Under the pieces are notes generated by a model that was not told where the DNA came from, searched no databases, and saw nothing but the letters and a program-made list of their open reading frames with translations. Below are positions 10,074 to 20,977 of a stretch of 64,000 bases of DNA, in pieces. Source of the DNA: Heliopora coerulea (Eukaryota; Cnidaria; Anthozoa; Scleralcyonacea; Helioporidae); assembly GCA_030142905.1 (NCBI GenBank), contig JASJOG010000018.1, positions 2,859,001-2,923,000 on the forward strand, given 5' to 3'. Made by a program: the position numbers and the translations under genes. Within the stretch, counting starts at the first letter, position 1; every line of letters starts with the position of its first letter.

Positions 10074-11788
10074 CAGGTGCGCTCATAAGTTATTGGACAC
10101 CTAGTTTTTCATGAATTTTTTGTCTGGTGAGCGTTTTGGAGTGATAACAACAACTTATTTTAGTACAGAATTTCAAATGACACCTTTCCATATGTGTTAG
10201 ATCATGCTCTGAAACGACATTTACGAGGTACATACTATATCCTTGCTCTATTATGCAAATTATGTAATTGTCAATAGCAGTCACACAACAACCCTTTTCA
10301 GACCAAATCAGTACTTGGTATGCCATCCTTTGGCTTGAATAACTGCCTCTATACGACGGGGCATTGACTTTATATATTCAAGCAGTTTATCGGTAGGATA
10401 GTTGTTCCAAATTTGTTCAATTTTCTCAAACAAATCATTAGCATTAGAGGGCAAAGGTATGTCCAAAAGTGCTTGTTCTATTGCCCACCAAATATTCTCC
10501 AAAGGGTTTAAGTCGGGTGATTGGGGAGGGTGATCCAGCAAATCATAGTTATTTCGCTGAAGGAACTGCAGATTCTTCTTAGCTGTATGCACGGATGCAT
10601 TGTCTTGCATGAAAATGAAAGACTGCCGGCCACCTTGGAGTTTCATAGTGGGCGCCATTTGGTGACGTAGTATGCGATAGTAGGCTTCTGCGTCCACCTT
10701 TCCTTCCAACCTTTTTAGTTTGCCCATACCAGCACCACTCACACAGCCCCAGACCATGATACTTCTTCCTCCGTGTTTGACAGTAGATTTAAGGCATTGG
10801 CGTTGGAACTCATCACCAGGTCGCCGGCGCACATACACTTTACCACACTTAGGAAAAAGATTAAATGGACTTTCGTCAGACCACATCACTTTCAACCACT
10901 CGTCAGCTGTCCAATGCCTCTTCGACAAAGCATACTTCAGACGGGCCTGCGCATTGACCTCGCTTATCAACGGTTTCTTTCTTGCTACTCGTCCATTCAT
11001 GTTACCCTCTTTATATAGACGTCTTTTTATTGTTGATACAGACAGACGTGTACCTTCTGCTATTAGGTCTCGTCTGTGCTGAGGAGCTGTTTTAAATCTG
11101 TCGCGCTCACTTGCACGCAAGAGTGCTCGGTCTTGCCTTGGGGTGGTTTTTCTTGGTGCTCCAGTTCGTCGGTCATTACGCTCGTTCATGCTACCAGTCT
11201 CGTTGTACTTCTTCCAAAGGTTTGTTACAGTTGAAGGACTGATCTTACAGCATGCAGCAATCTGCCGGTTGCTCAACTTTCCTTCCTTCTTCAGAAAAAT
11301 AGCACGCCATTTGGTTTCGTCTTTCAAACGTCTTCCACCAATCTTCTTAGTTTCCTTGTGACGTCCCATTGTAAGATCTTGGAACCTTGCATAGCTGACT
11401 TGTGGATATATGTATGAATGAATACACGTTATACTTGTGGGAAAGCAATGCCATCGGCATGCGCGCATATATCCAGACATCCAACAATCGTCATTGTAAT
11501 TCTGCATAGGGATAAGTTGATTTTGTAAACTACAAACCCTAATAACACCTTTCATTCATGAAAAACCAGATGGCTAAGACTTATCGGCGCACCTGTACAT
11601 AATTTGCATAAATGAACATGGATATAGTATGTACCTCGTAAATGTCGTTTCAGAGCATGATCTAACACATATGGAAAGGTGTCATTTGAAATTCTGTACT
11701 AAAATAAGTTGTTGTTTTCATTCCAAAACGCTCACCAGGCAAAAAATTCATGAAAAACTAGGTGTCCAATAACTTATGAGCGCACCTG
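10074..11788 (-). mobile_element. Tc1-type DNA transposon with long TIRs and intact gene (1715 bp)
   Basis: Terminal inverted repeats of about 175 bp start CAGGTGCGCTCATAAGTTAT at 10074 and mirror 11788. The arms differ at only about 3 positions per 60 bases in the part compared. TA duplications are at 10072-10073 and 11789-11790. The single internal gene has no stop or frameshift, so this is the best candidate for an autonomous, recently active element in the window. Confidence 0.96.
10308..11369 (-). CDS. Tc1-type transposase, DD34E, apparently intact (353 aa)
   Basis: The start was placed at ATG 11369 (MGRHKETKKIGGRRLKDE); the frame stays open upstream to 11555 but that part lacks family-like sequence. 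Residues ~10-60 form the first helix-turn-helix (SNRQIAACCKISPSTVTNLW), GAPRKT is the AT-hook-like linker, and a second HTH follows (LSVSTIKRRLYKEG). Catalytic residues are D165 (MWSDESPF), D256 (MQDNASVHTA) and E291 (PDLNPLENIW), giving exact 34-residue D-E spacing. MVWGCVS is preserved. It ends in KGWHTKY, the normal Tc1 length. Role: TIR binding, excision and reinsertion at TA dinucleotides. Confidence 0.96.
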   Translation of the reverse strand: MGRHKETKKIGGRRLKDETKWRAIFLKKEGKLSNRQIAACCKISPSTVTNLWKKYNETGSMNERNDRRTGAPRKTTPRQDRALLRASERDRFKTAPQHRRDLIAEGTRLSVSTIKRRLYKEGNMNGRVARKKPLISEVNAQARLKYALSKRHWTADEWLKVMWSDESPFNLFPKCGKVYVRRRPGDEFQRQCLKSTVKHGGRSIMVWGCVSGAGMGKLKRLEGKVDAEAYYRILRHQMAPTMKLQGGRQSFIFMQDNASVHTAKKNLQFLQRNNYDLLDHPPQSPDLNPLENIWWAIEQALLDIPLPSNANDLFEKIEQIWNNYPTDKLLEYIKSMPRRIEAVIQAKGWHTKY

Positions 11789-13159
11789 TAGATGTAGTTA
11801 AAAATTGTTAGAGCGCAATCACAATCTGATTTATCTTTTATTAATCATTAGTTGATGAACAAGTTGAATTACAGGCCTTGTTGCATTTAAAATGGCTTGG
11901 ACATTCCATTGACTTGCTTCCTAAATAATTATAAAAAAAAATTCTTTTGCCGTTCTTTCCTTCATCAACAAATCGTCTAGACTTTAGTTTGAAGTTCAAT
12001 TATCAGTGTTTTATCTCAACTTAGCATAAATAAATACGTTGGTTGCCTTTTGGATCGGTGTGTATCTAAAAATATTTTCCTTCAAACCAACGACCCACGC
12101 TTTCAGCCTTGGATAGTTTCTGGGACCTCGGAAAAATTTTTATTTCGTCAAATGGATCGCCCTGTCAGTAAATGACATTTATTTATTTCATTATTATGCT
12201 TATTATTCATTCATTCATCCATTCATTCATTTACTTATTGACAATTTTGACAAAAATACGAACTCTCCTACTGGATCTAGTTCCCAGCCGAATCCAAATG
12301 CAACAGTGTAATGGGAACCCATCCCCATCTCCACCCTTGTGTTAAGGAACTTAAGAAATGCCGTTTTCTGCGGTGACTGGATGTCACCAGAGAACTTACG
12401 CACAGAAGACGTGGGCAGGGGACGACGTCATCAGAATCCCTCAGTTCCGGCGGCGTCTTCATCCAGACGTCCACAAAAGCAATGCTTACGCAAAGACTTC
12501 GACACCCGCGCACCAGTAATTTGGCGGAAAATTCGTTTAAGTACAGACTGCTCTGTACTTAAATATTGATAAGTCTGCTCTGTACTTAAATATTGAGCAA
12601 ATATTGATGTTTGCCATTTCTTGACGGCCTTGTCAAGCTACGGTGAAACTTTAAGACGTTAGAGATTGCCTTGTGTTAAGTACCGAAGAAAAATTGTTAG
12701 ATGCTGTAGAATTTGTACTTCTTCTATGGCACAACGATGTGTACGTACTCAAGGATATTTTGAATATACCAGATCAAATAACCTGTCATAACAGATTAGT
12801 TGTTCCTGGAATTGAGGGGTTTTGTATACTATTATTAGTATTAAAAATATGGTGACTCATAACACCATATTTATTAGATATGATGACATCAGAGGTTTCC
12901 AAGGCTTGTTCTTCAGGTAAGCATGATTACTATTGCAACGACAGATATAATATATCTGAATTCTCTTGTGGATTTGCGAAACTTCGCTGAAGCCATTGAG
13001 GATAAAAATTCTCCATGCTTATACTAACTGCTGGGGATTTGTTGACGGAACGGTAAAGCCAAAATGTAGGCCTGGTACTTTGCAAAGAGTATAATACAAA
13101 CAATGGACATAAATGTTTTAAAATATCAATCAGTTGTGACCCCAAATGTTAAAATATTG
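11789..13159. other. Intergenic, no gene recognised
   Basis: Holds a short ATTC-rich tract (~12200-12235) and a 22-bp direct duplication (CTGCTCTGTACTTAAATATT at 12549 and again ~27 bases later). No supported coding region. Confidence 0.55.
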
Positions 13160-14060
13160 ATAACTGCTGTGACTGATCTCAAAGAATTCCAAAGTTTCGA
13201 GCAAAGGCCCTTTGTCAAAGAATGAAACGTGTTCTGAAATAGGAGTAGCAACTAGACTAAGATTTATACGAAAAGAAGACGTGATAAAAAGTTGACCAAT
13301 GAAATGCGAGAAACAAAACAAATCAACTGCTAGGTAACGACAAGGAGGTCATTTGCTATTTCTAAACGACTATCAGTAAACTGGCATTGGGCTAAATCCC
13401 CAGTGTCCCATATGTGGTAAAAGAAAGACAAAAGCTGGGGAAACAATGCGGAAACTGTTTTCATCTGCCCATGCTAGATATAAACAAAAACGTATGAGGG
13501 GTTAAATAAAAGAGAAACGTTCGCTGAGTCCATAGGGATGAGTGGTTCCTGGCTTAAAAATGAGACGCCCTTCTGGTCTCTTGCGGCTATCGTTGCTACT
13601 GGAGATGGATGAGAAAGCAGAAACTTTCATGTCCGAAATAGAATGATTAGCGCTATTGAAATGTCGGCGACAGGCTTGTCAACATCGTTGTTCCATACAG
13701 AACGAAGACGTTCAGCAAACCTGTTAGAGAGACGTCAGTATATGCAGTATAACCATGTTAGGAAGTGCGTGTGAAATTATGCCGGATAATAAATTTTAAT
13801 TTGGATCCAAAAAGGACGGTGATTTGACTAGGAAAAGCACATGTGTCACAGCGGGCTCGGCCTCACGGAAAAATGCCAGCTGGTAATCATGGATTTTATT
13901 TAAGGGCATTGTGTGCCGGACAGTCACGAATGCTTTTATTGCGCCGAAAGGAGATCAATGGATTATCGGTGAAAACAGACGAGGTCTCGGAATCATTTTT
14001 TAAGATGCCAAAATTGCGAGTGAAGATGTCCCTAACCTTGAAGTTGAAGGGATGAAATGT
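13160..14060 (-). pseudogene. Decayed Penelope-like element (terminal repeat, GIY-YIG and RT tail)
   Basis: The minus strand follows the order of the better PLE at 56458-59223. At 13170-13330 is a degenerate terminal block (TTCGAGCAAAGGCCCTTTGT and relatives). At 13550-13720 is a GIY-YIG-encoding block (shares GAGACGC, GCGGCTATCRTTGCT, CATTGAAATGTC with 56706-56816). At 13980-14060 is a block matching the RT C-terminal region (TAACYTTGAARTTRAARGGATG). Frames are too damaged to translate continuously. Confidence 0.7.
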
Positions 14061-14406
14061 GAGGACTGAGGGAACCTCTTCTGTTGAAATTTGCTCAGAA
14101 TATTACCGTGTTACTTCTTGTCAATTCTTTTTTACTTGAATCGCAAGTTAAGAATGTCGGCCGGTCATGGTTTTTTCTACGTCACGTTCCTGGTATTTTT
14201 TTCTAACTGTTTTGGCAGCAAAACTCATTAGTATACCAGGAATGGAATATCTTTGGGAGCACGAAAAAAACCCCCACAGGAACAGGAAAGCAAATCCTGG
14301 ATGGTGTACAATTTATTTTCTATGAATCTCTTGAAACTTTAAAGATATCTCCCCAGCCCCTGAATTTCGTAAAAAAAATTCAATGAATCCCTTTCAATAT
14401 TGAGAC

Positions 14407-17067
14407 ATGTCATTTTTTGTTTTCATTGAGAGTCTGAAAAACAATTCTCTGATGTATTTTGAAAACATACATTTTTTTGGTACTGTAATGGCTGGAGATA
14501 CAAGTGCAAAATCTATTTATTTCGGGTCCTATTATCGACCAAATATATCCGACATGGAAAACATTGATGAGCTGAACACATCGCTATTGAAAATGGGATC
14601 TACTTCACATAAGAACAATGTGATTCTTGCTGGTGATTTTAATGCACCGGACGTCGATTGGAATAAACCACTCAACCAAGACAACCTAACTACAGCGTCC
14701 AAAGAACTCCTTCAAGTTTTTGACGACCATGATTTAAATCAGCTCGTCAAAGAACCGACAAGGTGACAAGGGAATGCTCATAACATTTTAGACCTAGTTT
14801 TATCGAATAAGAAAGGTATTATCAGCGGAGTCAAAGTTATCGATGGCATAAGTGATAACGATATTGTGTTATTCACTGTTAAGACGTCTTGCCAGCGGAA
14901 ACTGAGTGTACGACGTAAAGTTTACATCAAGAAAAGGCGGATTCTGATCGTATCAAGCAAGAATTACAAATATTAGCTGCAACCTGGGAACTTAACTCCA
15001 GAGATGTATCACTAGACAAGATGTGGGATGACTTCGAAAGAAATATTCAAAGTATAATGGACACTTAAAGCCAATACCAGCCGACAATTTGAAAAAATAT
15101 AAAATATATATTTTGTTTTATAATGAACACTTATATACCTAATAAAATGTCTAGCTCGAGACACAACCTCCCCTGGTTTAACCGTTCACTCAGGAGACAA
15201 ACGAGAACTAAACAACGTCTTTACAATAAAGCAAAGAAGTCAGGAAATCCTGTACACTGGAATGAATTTCGAGCTGCCAGAAAACGACTACAAAAGACTC
15301 TGAAGTCCACAAGAGAAAAGTACATCTCAGACTTCCTCGGAAATGCAATTGGAGAAAATCCAAAGCGCTTTTGGTCGTACATCAAGCAATTAAAAAATGA
15401 TGATCCTGGCGTACCTGACTTCAAAGTTGATGGCAGAATCATAAGTGACCGGAAATTGAAATCGGAACTCCTGAGTGAACAGTTTTCCAGTGTATTTACG
15501 GATGAAAATCTGACATTCCTTCCGTCGGTTTAGATCCGAAACCGAGTATTGGTGCTATTACTGTTACGATCCCAGGCATTATTAAGCAATTACAATCTTT
15601 GAAACCGAGCAAAGCAAGTGGCCCGGATGAGATACCTCCCTGGTTCTTGAAGGAATACGCAGTAGAAATCAGCCCTATCTTGGCAACAATTTACCAAACT
15701 TCTATTGATACTGGATCTATCCCATCTAGATGGAAACAAGCTAATATATGTGGTGTGTACAAGAGTGGGGAGAAATCAGACCCTACGAATTATAGACCCA
15801 TTTCATTAACCAGCATATCATCAAAGGTCCTTGAACACATCATTCATAGTCAAGTGACGAAACACTTAGAACAATATGCGATTCTCACCGATGTACAGCA
15901 TAGTTTTCGAGCAAGACGATCTACAGTAACACAATTAATTCTGACGATTCATGATATGACCAAGACGATTTAAGGCAATAAGTCCATTCATGCTGCAGTA
16001 TTAGACTTTAGCAAAGCCTTCGATAAAGTTCCCCACAAACACCTTATTGCCAAGCTACAGTACTATGGCATTCGAGGACCCCTGCTTTGTTGGTTTGAAT
16101 CATTTTTAACTAACCGTTCCCAAACAGTGGTGTGTGATGGTAAGCACTCAAACCCTACCCAAGTTATATCCGGGGTACCGCAGGGGACTGTGCTGGGTCC
16201 ACTATTGTTCTTTTTATATGTGAACGATTTTCCCGATAATTTGAAGTCATCGATCAGGCTCTTCGCTGACGATGCTTTGTTATACGGTGTAATTTCAAAT
16301 GGTGTAAATTCCAGAAAGATTTGCAGCAACTCGAGGTGTGGCAAAATAGGTGGCAAATGTCATTCAATCCTTCTAAGTGCAAAATTATTTGCATTTCCAC
16401 CAAGAAGGTACCACCAAGGAGAGTATACTTTTTATGTAGGGTTGAACTGGAGCAGGTTGAATCTATTTCATACTCAGGAGTGGTCTTTAATGACAATTTG
16501 AAGTGGTCCAAGCATTTCTCTTTTATCTCTAGTAAAGCAAGCAGGGTTTTAGGAATGATGAGAAGAAACCTTTGGAATTATCCTAAGAAAGTTAAGAAAA
16601 CTGCTTACACCACTATTGTGCGCCCAAAACTAGAATATGCGTGTGAAGCTTGGGATCCACATCTCCAAAAGGACATTGCTTCTCTTGAGAGAGTCCAGAG
16701 AAAAGCCGCACGGTTTTGTAAAAATAACTACCACCCCACAGCCAGTGTCACCGAAATGCTTTCCGAGCTAGGATGGTCTACATTGGAGTTAAGAAGAACG
16801 ATGTCTCGGCTAGTCTTATTGTTTAAGATGAGCCGAGGACAAATTGATATAGACACTGACGCTTATCTCCATCCAAATACTAAACTCAGAACTCGTGCAA
16901 GCCATAATTATAGATATTTGCAGGACAAGGCCACTAAAAATACATGTTTTAATTCTTTTTTTCCTAGAACCATAAGACATTGGAATAGCCTACCAGCAGA
17001 GATTAAGACTAATTCCTTTGAGGTTTTTAAGTCTGAGCTATCAAGCTACCTCGTAAATCATGAATAG
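14407..17067 (+). pseudogene. ORF2: endonuclease/reverse transcriptase, broken
   Basis: 14407-14766 is the endonuclease C-terminal half (YFGSYYRPNISD, VILAGDFNAPDVDW), then a stop and ILDLVLSNK. 15123-15533 is the basic linker (WFNRSLRRQTRTKQRLYNKA, FWSYIKQL). 15599-15973 starts the RT (KPSKASGPDEIPPWFLK, NYRPISLTSISSKVLEHI). After a TAA it continues AAVLDFSKAFDKVPH, ISGVPQGTVLGPLLFFLYVN and LFADDALLY, so the metal-binding ADD is intact. A frame change near 16315 leads into 16321-17067, the thumb/C-terminal region (WQMSFNPSKCKII, YPKKVKKTAYTTIVRPKLEY, RTIRHWNSLP). Several stops and shifts make it inactive. Confidence 0.92.
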
Positions 17068-17187
17068 ATTATTTTTTATTTGTTTGATATACATATTAAA
17101 TAGTAAAATCTTTCTGATTGTAAATAGTTATACATATTTTAGTTTTAAATAGTTGGTGTGATATCTCTATAGATTTTACCGACTTAA

Positions 17188-17222
17188 TAAAACGTAGATG
17201 TAGATGTAGATATAGATGTAAT
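17188..17222 (+). repeat. (GTAGAT)n-like 3' tail of the non-LTR element
   Basis: GTAGATGTAGATGTAGATAT follows the 3' UTR and ends the element. Confidence 0.85.
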
Positions 17223-17330
17223 GCTCAGAAGGTACTGTACTGAATGTACAATGTACTATAAAAATCTAAATATAACCTTAAAATCTACGCACATTTTATC
17301 ATGGTCATGAGTAGAAGGTGTACCTGAGGA

Positions 17331-17440
17331 GGATCAGGATTAGGGTCAGGGTTAAGAATAGGGTTAGGATTAGGATTAGAGTTAGGGCTCAAGCTAGGGC
17401 TAGAACTAAGCCTAAACCTAACCTTGATCCTAATTCTAAT
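17331..17440. repeat. Interstitial telomere-like repeat, folded back
   Basis: Degenerate TTAGGG units (AGGGTTAGGATTAGGATTAG) run for ~60 bases. They are followed by degenerate CCTAAC/CCTAAT units in opposite orientation (GCCTAAACCTAACCTTGATC), so the tract can fold on itself. Confidence 0.8.
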
Positions 17441-18169
17441 TTCATTTTTCAGATATACCTTTGAGCCACAACCATTTTATTACATTATTCAGCATTTTAA
17501 TTGGTAATTACCCATGGTCTATTAAAGGTCAGACCCACAGTACTTGTCACTAAAATGGCCTGATCTCTACAATCCAATCAAAATCCTGACCTCATTGTGA
17601 CATCACAAACCATCTTGTTGCAACATCTTTTGCTTGGTAAGGTTATCATTGATCATGTAACAAGAATAAGTAATTTTGATTGATCTTTGACGTCAATGTG
17701 ACTGTGTTAATCAATAGTTAAAAAGTATTGGCATTAACTCAGAATTTTTACCAGGTGCTTCAGCCATCCCCAAGGCATAATTGTGCCAGCACCTCCCTCG
17801 TGATACTCAGTAATACTAATTTTGGCTTACCCTCAAGAAAACCAATGGCATATTTTCATGTCAAATAATTAAGGGACTTCGAATGTTCAATATTTAAGGC
17901 AAAGACCAAATGTATGTTCTCTTTTCGTGATCAATCTACCCTTATGACTTCCCATTGCTACTGGACTGTTAAATAATCCTTTCTTAACCATTGCACTCCT
18001 TGAGGCAACAATTTAGTTATTAAAGAGAAATTATGCCTGTGAGATTGTTTTTGAAGCACTAAGTGTTGCAAGGGAATGGTTCAGGGAGTTTAAACTCTTC
18101 TTGAGCTGCCAAACAATGTGGGAATTTCTTGCCATAGTGGGTGGTTATTCCACTGCAGTGCAAATAGAT
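17441..18169. other. Intergenic, no gene recognised
   Basis: No supported coding or structural feature. Confidence 0.5.
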
Positions 18170-18596
18170 TTAATACTTTAGAAATAGATTTAAAAGTTGG
18201 GGAAGAAAGGTATAATACAAAGCATACAAATCAATTTCATCCAGATAGAGAAATAAATTCTTGTAGAATATGATCACATAATTGTGCACATCACGCCACA
18301 ATCGTTCTATACGATAGTTATCAACAGATTTTCCTGTCAAGACTGGGTTTGATCTTGGGCGGTATCTGTTCAACATCTGACTAGCCACATCAATATTTTC
18401 AGTACCGAGATCTGTTCTAATTTGGCGAGGAAAGTGGGAAACTTCAGTAACCGCTAGAAAAAGCGGCAGAACTGTTCATGCCCTGTTGTTAGTTGAAGCC
18501 ATGAGAAAAACAACTGCCCTGGAATACCCGTTTACGGCACCATGAATGATGATTCGCCATTGTATGATTTTGTGGTGCCTATCGAGATGCCTAAAA
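18170..18596 (-). pseudogene. Integrase (rve-like) catalytic-core exon, decayed
   Basis: The minus strand opens after a consensus 3' splice site (pyrimidine-rich CATATTTTAG, then GCATCTCG). It reads HHKIIQWRIIIHGAVNGYSR, VVFLMASTNNRA, a TGA (18476-18478), TVLPLFLAVTEV, QIRTDLGTENIDVA, GKSVDNYRIERLWRDV and LYALYYTFLP, in one frame. This resembles the integrase-core proteins annotated as uncharacterised in fish and invertebrates. The first catalytic Asp (IHGxxDGYSR in relatives) is Asn here. The second Asp (RTDLGTEN) and the Glu (RIERLW) are present. The nonsense codon plus the missing Asp point to a pseudogene. No companion exons were found. Confidence 0.75.
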
Positions 18597-18874
18597 TATG
18601 AATAAAATGTAATCATCACTAAAGACAATAATTTATTGTAAGCACTTTGATTTGGCAATTATTTTAAAGTTGGTACCGTAATAATACAAATTAGAGGTAC
18701 AAACAAATTTCAATAGACTTTATGTTTATTACCAAATAATAAAAGAAGTTAACGAGAAGCGGGGTCAGCAGACTTGGTCAGCGGTTATTGTGAGACAAGA
18801 AGTTACGTAGGGATGCACCCGGGCTGGGGGCCGGGGACAACCTTACATAACTTCACTCGCATAGGCTCTCTGGG

Positions 18875-19297
18875 CTAGTTTCGTTGCTCATTCCCAGTCC
18901 CTCCCAACCCAGTCGGTGTTCTTAGTTCTGTTTCAGCAGGATTAGTGGGTTCTTCGGAGTGCCACTCTTCAGGCAGCGGCAAATGCTCAACCGCCGCCGT
19001 CAAACCTCCCAGATACCGGTTCAACTTCTGTGGTATCGGTCTATCTTCATTGTGGCTCCGGTCCACAAGCCACGTCGGGAAGTACCACGGAAACCGTAAG
19101 TGCCAGTCAGTTAACTCACTGAAACGTACAATAAATCTTAGTGTTTCCTTCCTGTAACCGACGGGTGACTTGTAGTAGTCCGGGATGGAGGAGGTACTAT
19201 TGTTGCTAGATTGTTCTCGAATGTCCTCAAAGGGTGTGTACCATGACTCCCCGTCGTTGGCAGGACAACTACTGACTCCATCCCTTCCGATCTGCAT
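18875..19297 (-). CDS. Hypothetical protein or exon, unrecognised (140 codons)
   Basis: Open from ATG 19297 (MQIGRDGVSSCPANDGESWY) to a stop at 18875. The composition looks protein-like (SELTDWHLRFPWYFPTWLVD, LPLPEEW), but I recognise no family, signal peptide or membrane segment. About 100 bases upstream, the minus strand carries an acceptor-like TTGATTACGCAG at ~19398-19410. Other frames between it and the ATG are also partly open, so this could be a terminal exon or a chance frame. No TE hallmark nearby. Confidence 0.3.
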   Translation of the reverse strand: MQIGRDGVSSCPANDGESWYTPFEDIREQSSNNSTSSIPDYYKSPVGYRKETLRFIVRFSELTDWHLRFPWYFPTWLVDRSHNEDRPIPQKLNRYLGGLTAAVEHLPLPEEWHSEEPTNPAETELRTPTGLGGTGNEQRN

Positions 19298-19904
19298 TAC
19301 GCCAATAGTAAGCCAGTCTCAAATAGAAATAGTTCCTAAATACGGAGTATGTCTGGGTTCGATATGGACGCGGAGCGCCAGTGCAAGTTGAACACCCTGC
19401 GTAATCAATAAAAAGAATTTGGAACAAATTGATTGATTTAAAATTTCTTCAGAAATATCTGGAAATTTCAACTCTGAAGGGCTAATTACAGTTTGAAAAG
19501 TTAATTTAAGCGCGAAAGAACACATTAATTTGCAGCTCACAAAACCTACCAAGGTTTGCAACCCTCCAGGGTATTGTATAGGGAGACATATTCACATGAA
19601 GAATTGATCTCATGCATAATATCAGCAAGTTATGCAAAAAAATTGGACCAGAGTATAATCTACTCAATATAACTTTACATACTTACCACAATGAAGTTGG
19701 GGCAGGGACATGATAAACTTTTCTCTGGGTAACGATTTTACGTCTAAGCTCCCGGTTTATTGTATCAACCCGCCAAATTGCTTCACGAACCCTCCACCTC
19801 TGGACATAAATACCTTTCCCCCTTACCCAACCCATAATCATTAGGGAACTTAAAGGGCTGTTTAAACGTACAGTATTGCATTGTCACCCTTGTGTATGTA
19901 ATCC

Positions 19905-20035
19905 CCTCACCTACCGCACGAAGCGCGGTGCGATGACCGAAGGCCCGAGCGGACGAAGGTACTAATCTCGACGTGCGTGGAGTCCTTTTACACGTGTAGT
20001 GACTTGAGGGAAAAAATTTTCGCACTGTCTATTTT
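19905..20035. repeat. Dispersed GC-richer repeat, copy 2
   Basis: Shares TCTCGACGTGCGTGGAGTCC, TTTTACACG and AAAAATTTTCGCA with 3057-3160 and 33545-33615. The start (CCCCTCACCTACCGCACGAA) resembles 33178-33205. Confidence 0.75.
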
Positions 20036-20525
20036 ATCCCCTCACCCCCAGTGTCTATGTTAGTGTATATAAATAGAACAATTATTCACCGAAGTGAAGG
20101 TAAATATCTACACTGTTTAGCGACACTGAGGCGAATAGTTGTTTTAGCATATACCTCGCAAAATTGTTTTTCACATACATTTTTTTGAAATTTTAACAAT
20201 TTTACGAGATGTATGCTTGTCAACCACTCATCATTTGTAAACAAAACATTTTGAAACACATCCTGAGTGCATTTATGGCTAAAAAGTAAAAGAAATACAT
20301 ATCTTTGAATACTTAATTGTCAAATTTCGTTGCTTTTTTAGTGAAGTGGCTGGCACGGCTACTTCGTTTATTGAAAAAACGTTATGCTTCCATAACGCAA
20401 ACATAACTGAACGCCATCTTGGCTTGCTCGGAGGTGAATAGTGCAGGATATTCCGAGATAGAGGAACCCAATCCGATTGAGCAAAAAACACTATCCACCA
20501 GCGAGGTATATGCTAGAGGTATATA
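20036..20525. other. Intergenic before the hAT element
   Basis: 20080-20165 has short partial inverted blocks (ATTCACCGAAGTGAAGG, CACTGAGGCGAATAG), suggesting a small MITE remnant. No gene. Confidence 0.4.
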
Positions 20526-20977
20526 CAGTGACGTAGCTAGAGGGAGGCCCAGGGGCCGGGCCCCCTGGCGAAAATGTTGGCCCCCTCTGGGAAAATTTAG
20601 AGAGTTTTTTATTTTTCTCTGCGGTCTGCTGTGGTCTGCCATTTTGAAAAAATGGAAAAGAAGAAAATTTGTTGTGTTAGAAATTAAATAGCAATAATTG
20701 GTCACACTCACTAAAAAAACATTAGAGGACGGTATATAATTATTTCAAATCCCTTTTTGTGCGTAGTGTCACCACAAGTAAAGAAATATCGATTTGTATC
20801 ATATATGATACTATGCGCCGAAAGGGGTTAAAAACATTTACGGAATGTACCGATCTATTTCCAATGAGCATCACGTACCTTGCACGTGTCTCACAAGAAA
20901 ATTAGAAAAATCAAAAATGTAAACATGGCGCCCGGCTTGTGAATTTTGTACGTGTGCTTTAAACCATTCTTTACGAT

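Larger units (their letters stand above)
14400..17222 (+). mobile_element. 5'-truncated non-LTR retrotransposon (CR1/L2-Jockey-like) with simple-repeat 3' tail
   Basis: The endonuclease C-terminal half, linker, RT and C-terminal region occur in order on the plus strand. A short UTR and a (GTAGAT)n-type tail follow. ORF1 and the start of the endonuclease are missing. A microsatellite tail in place of poly(A) is typical of several CR1/L2/Jockey-group elements. Confidence 0.88.

Noticed and set aside
12277..12569. Overlapping frames on both strands rich in Arg/Ser
   Set aside because: No homology, no splice context; composition follows local GC content.
17331..17440. Chromosome end (true telomere)
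   Set aside because: Short, degenerate, in both orientations and flanked by ordinary sequence on both sides.
20419..20691. Open frame across the hAT left end (PRGRAPWRKCWPPLGKF)
   Set aside because: It reads through the GC-rich hAT terminus and has no family match.
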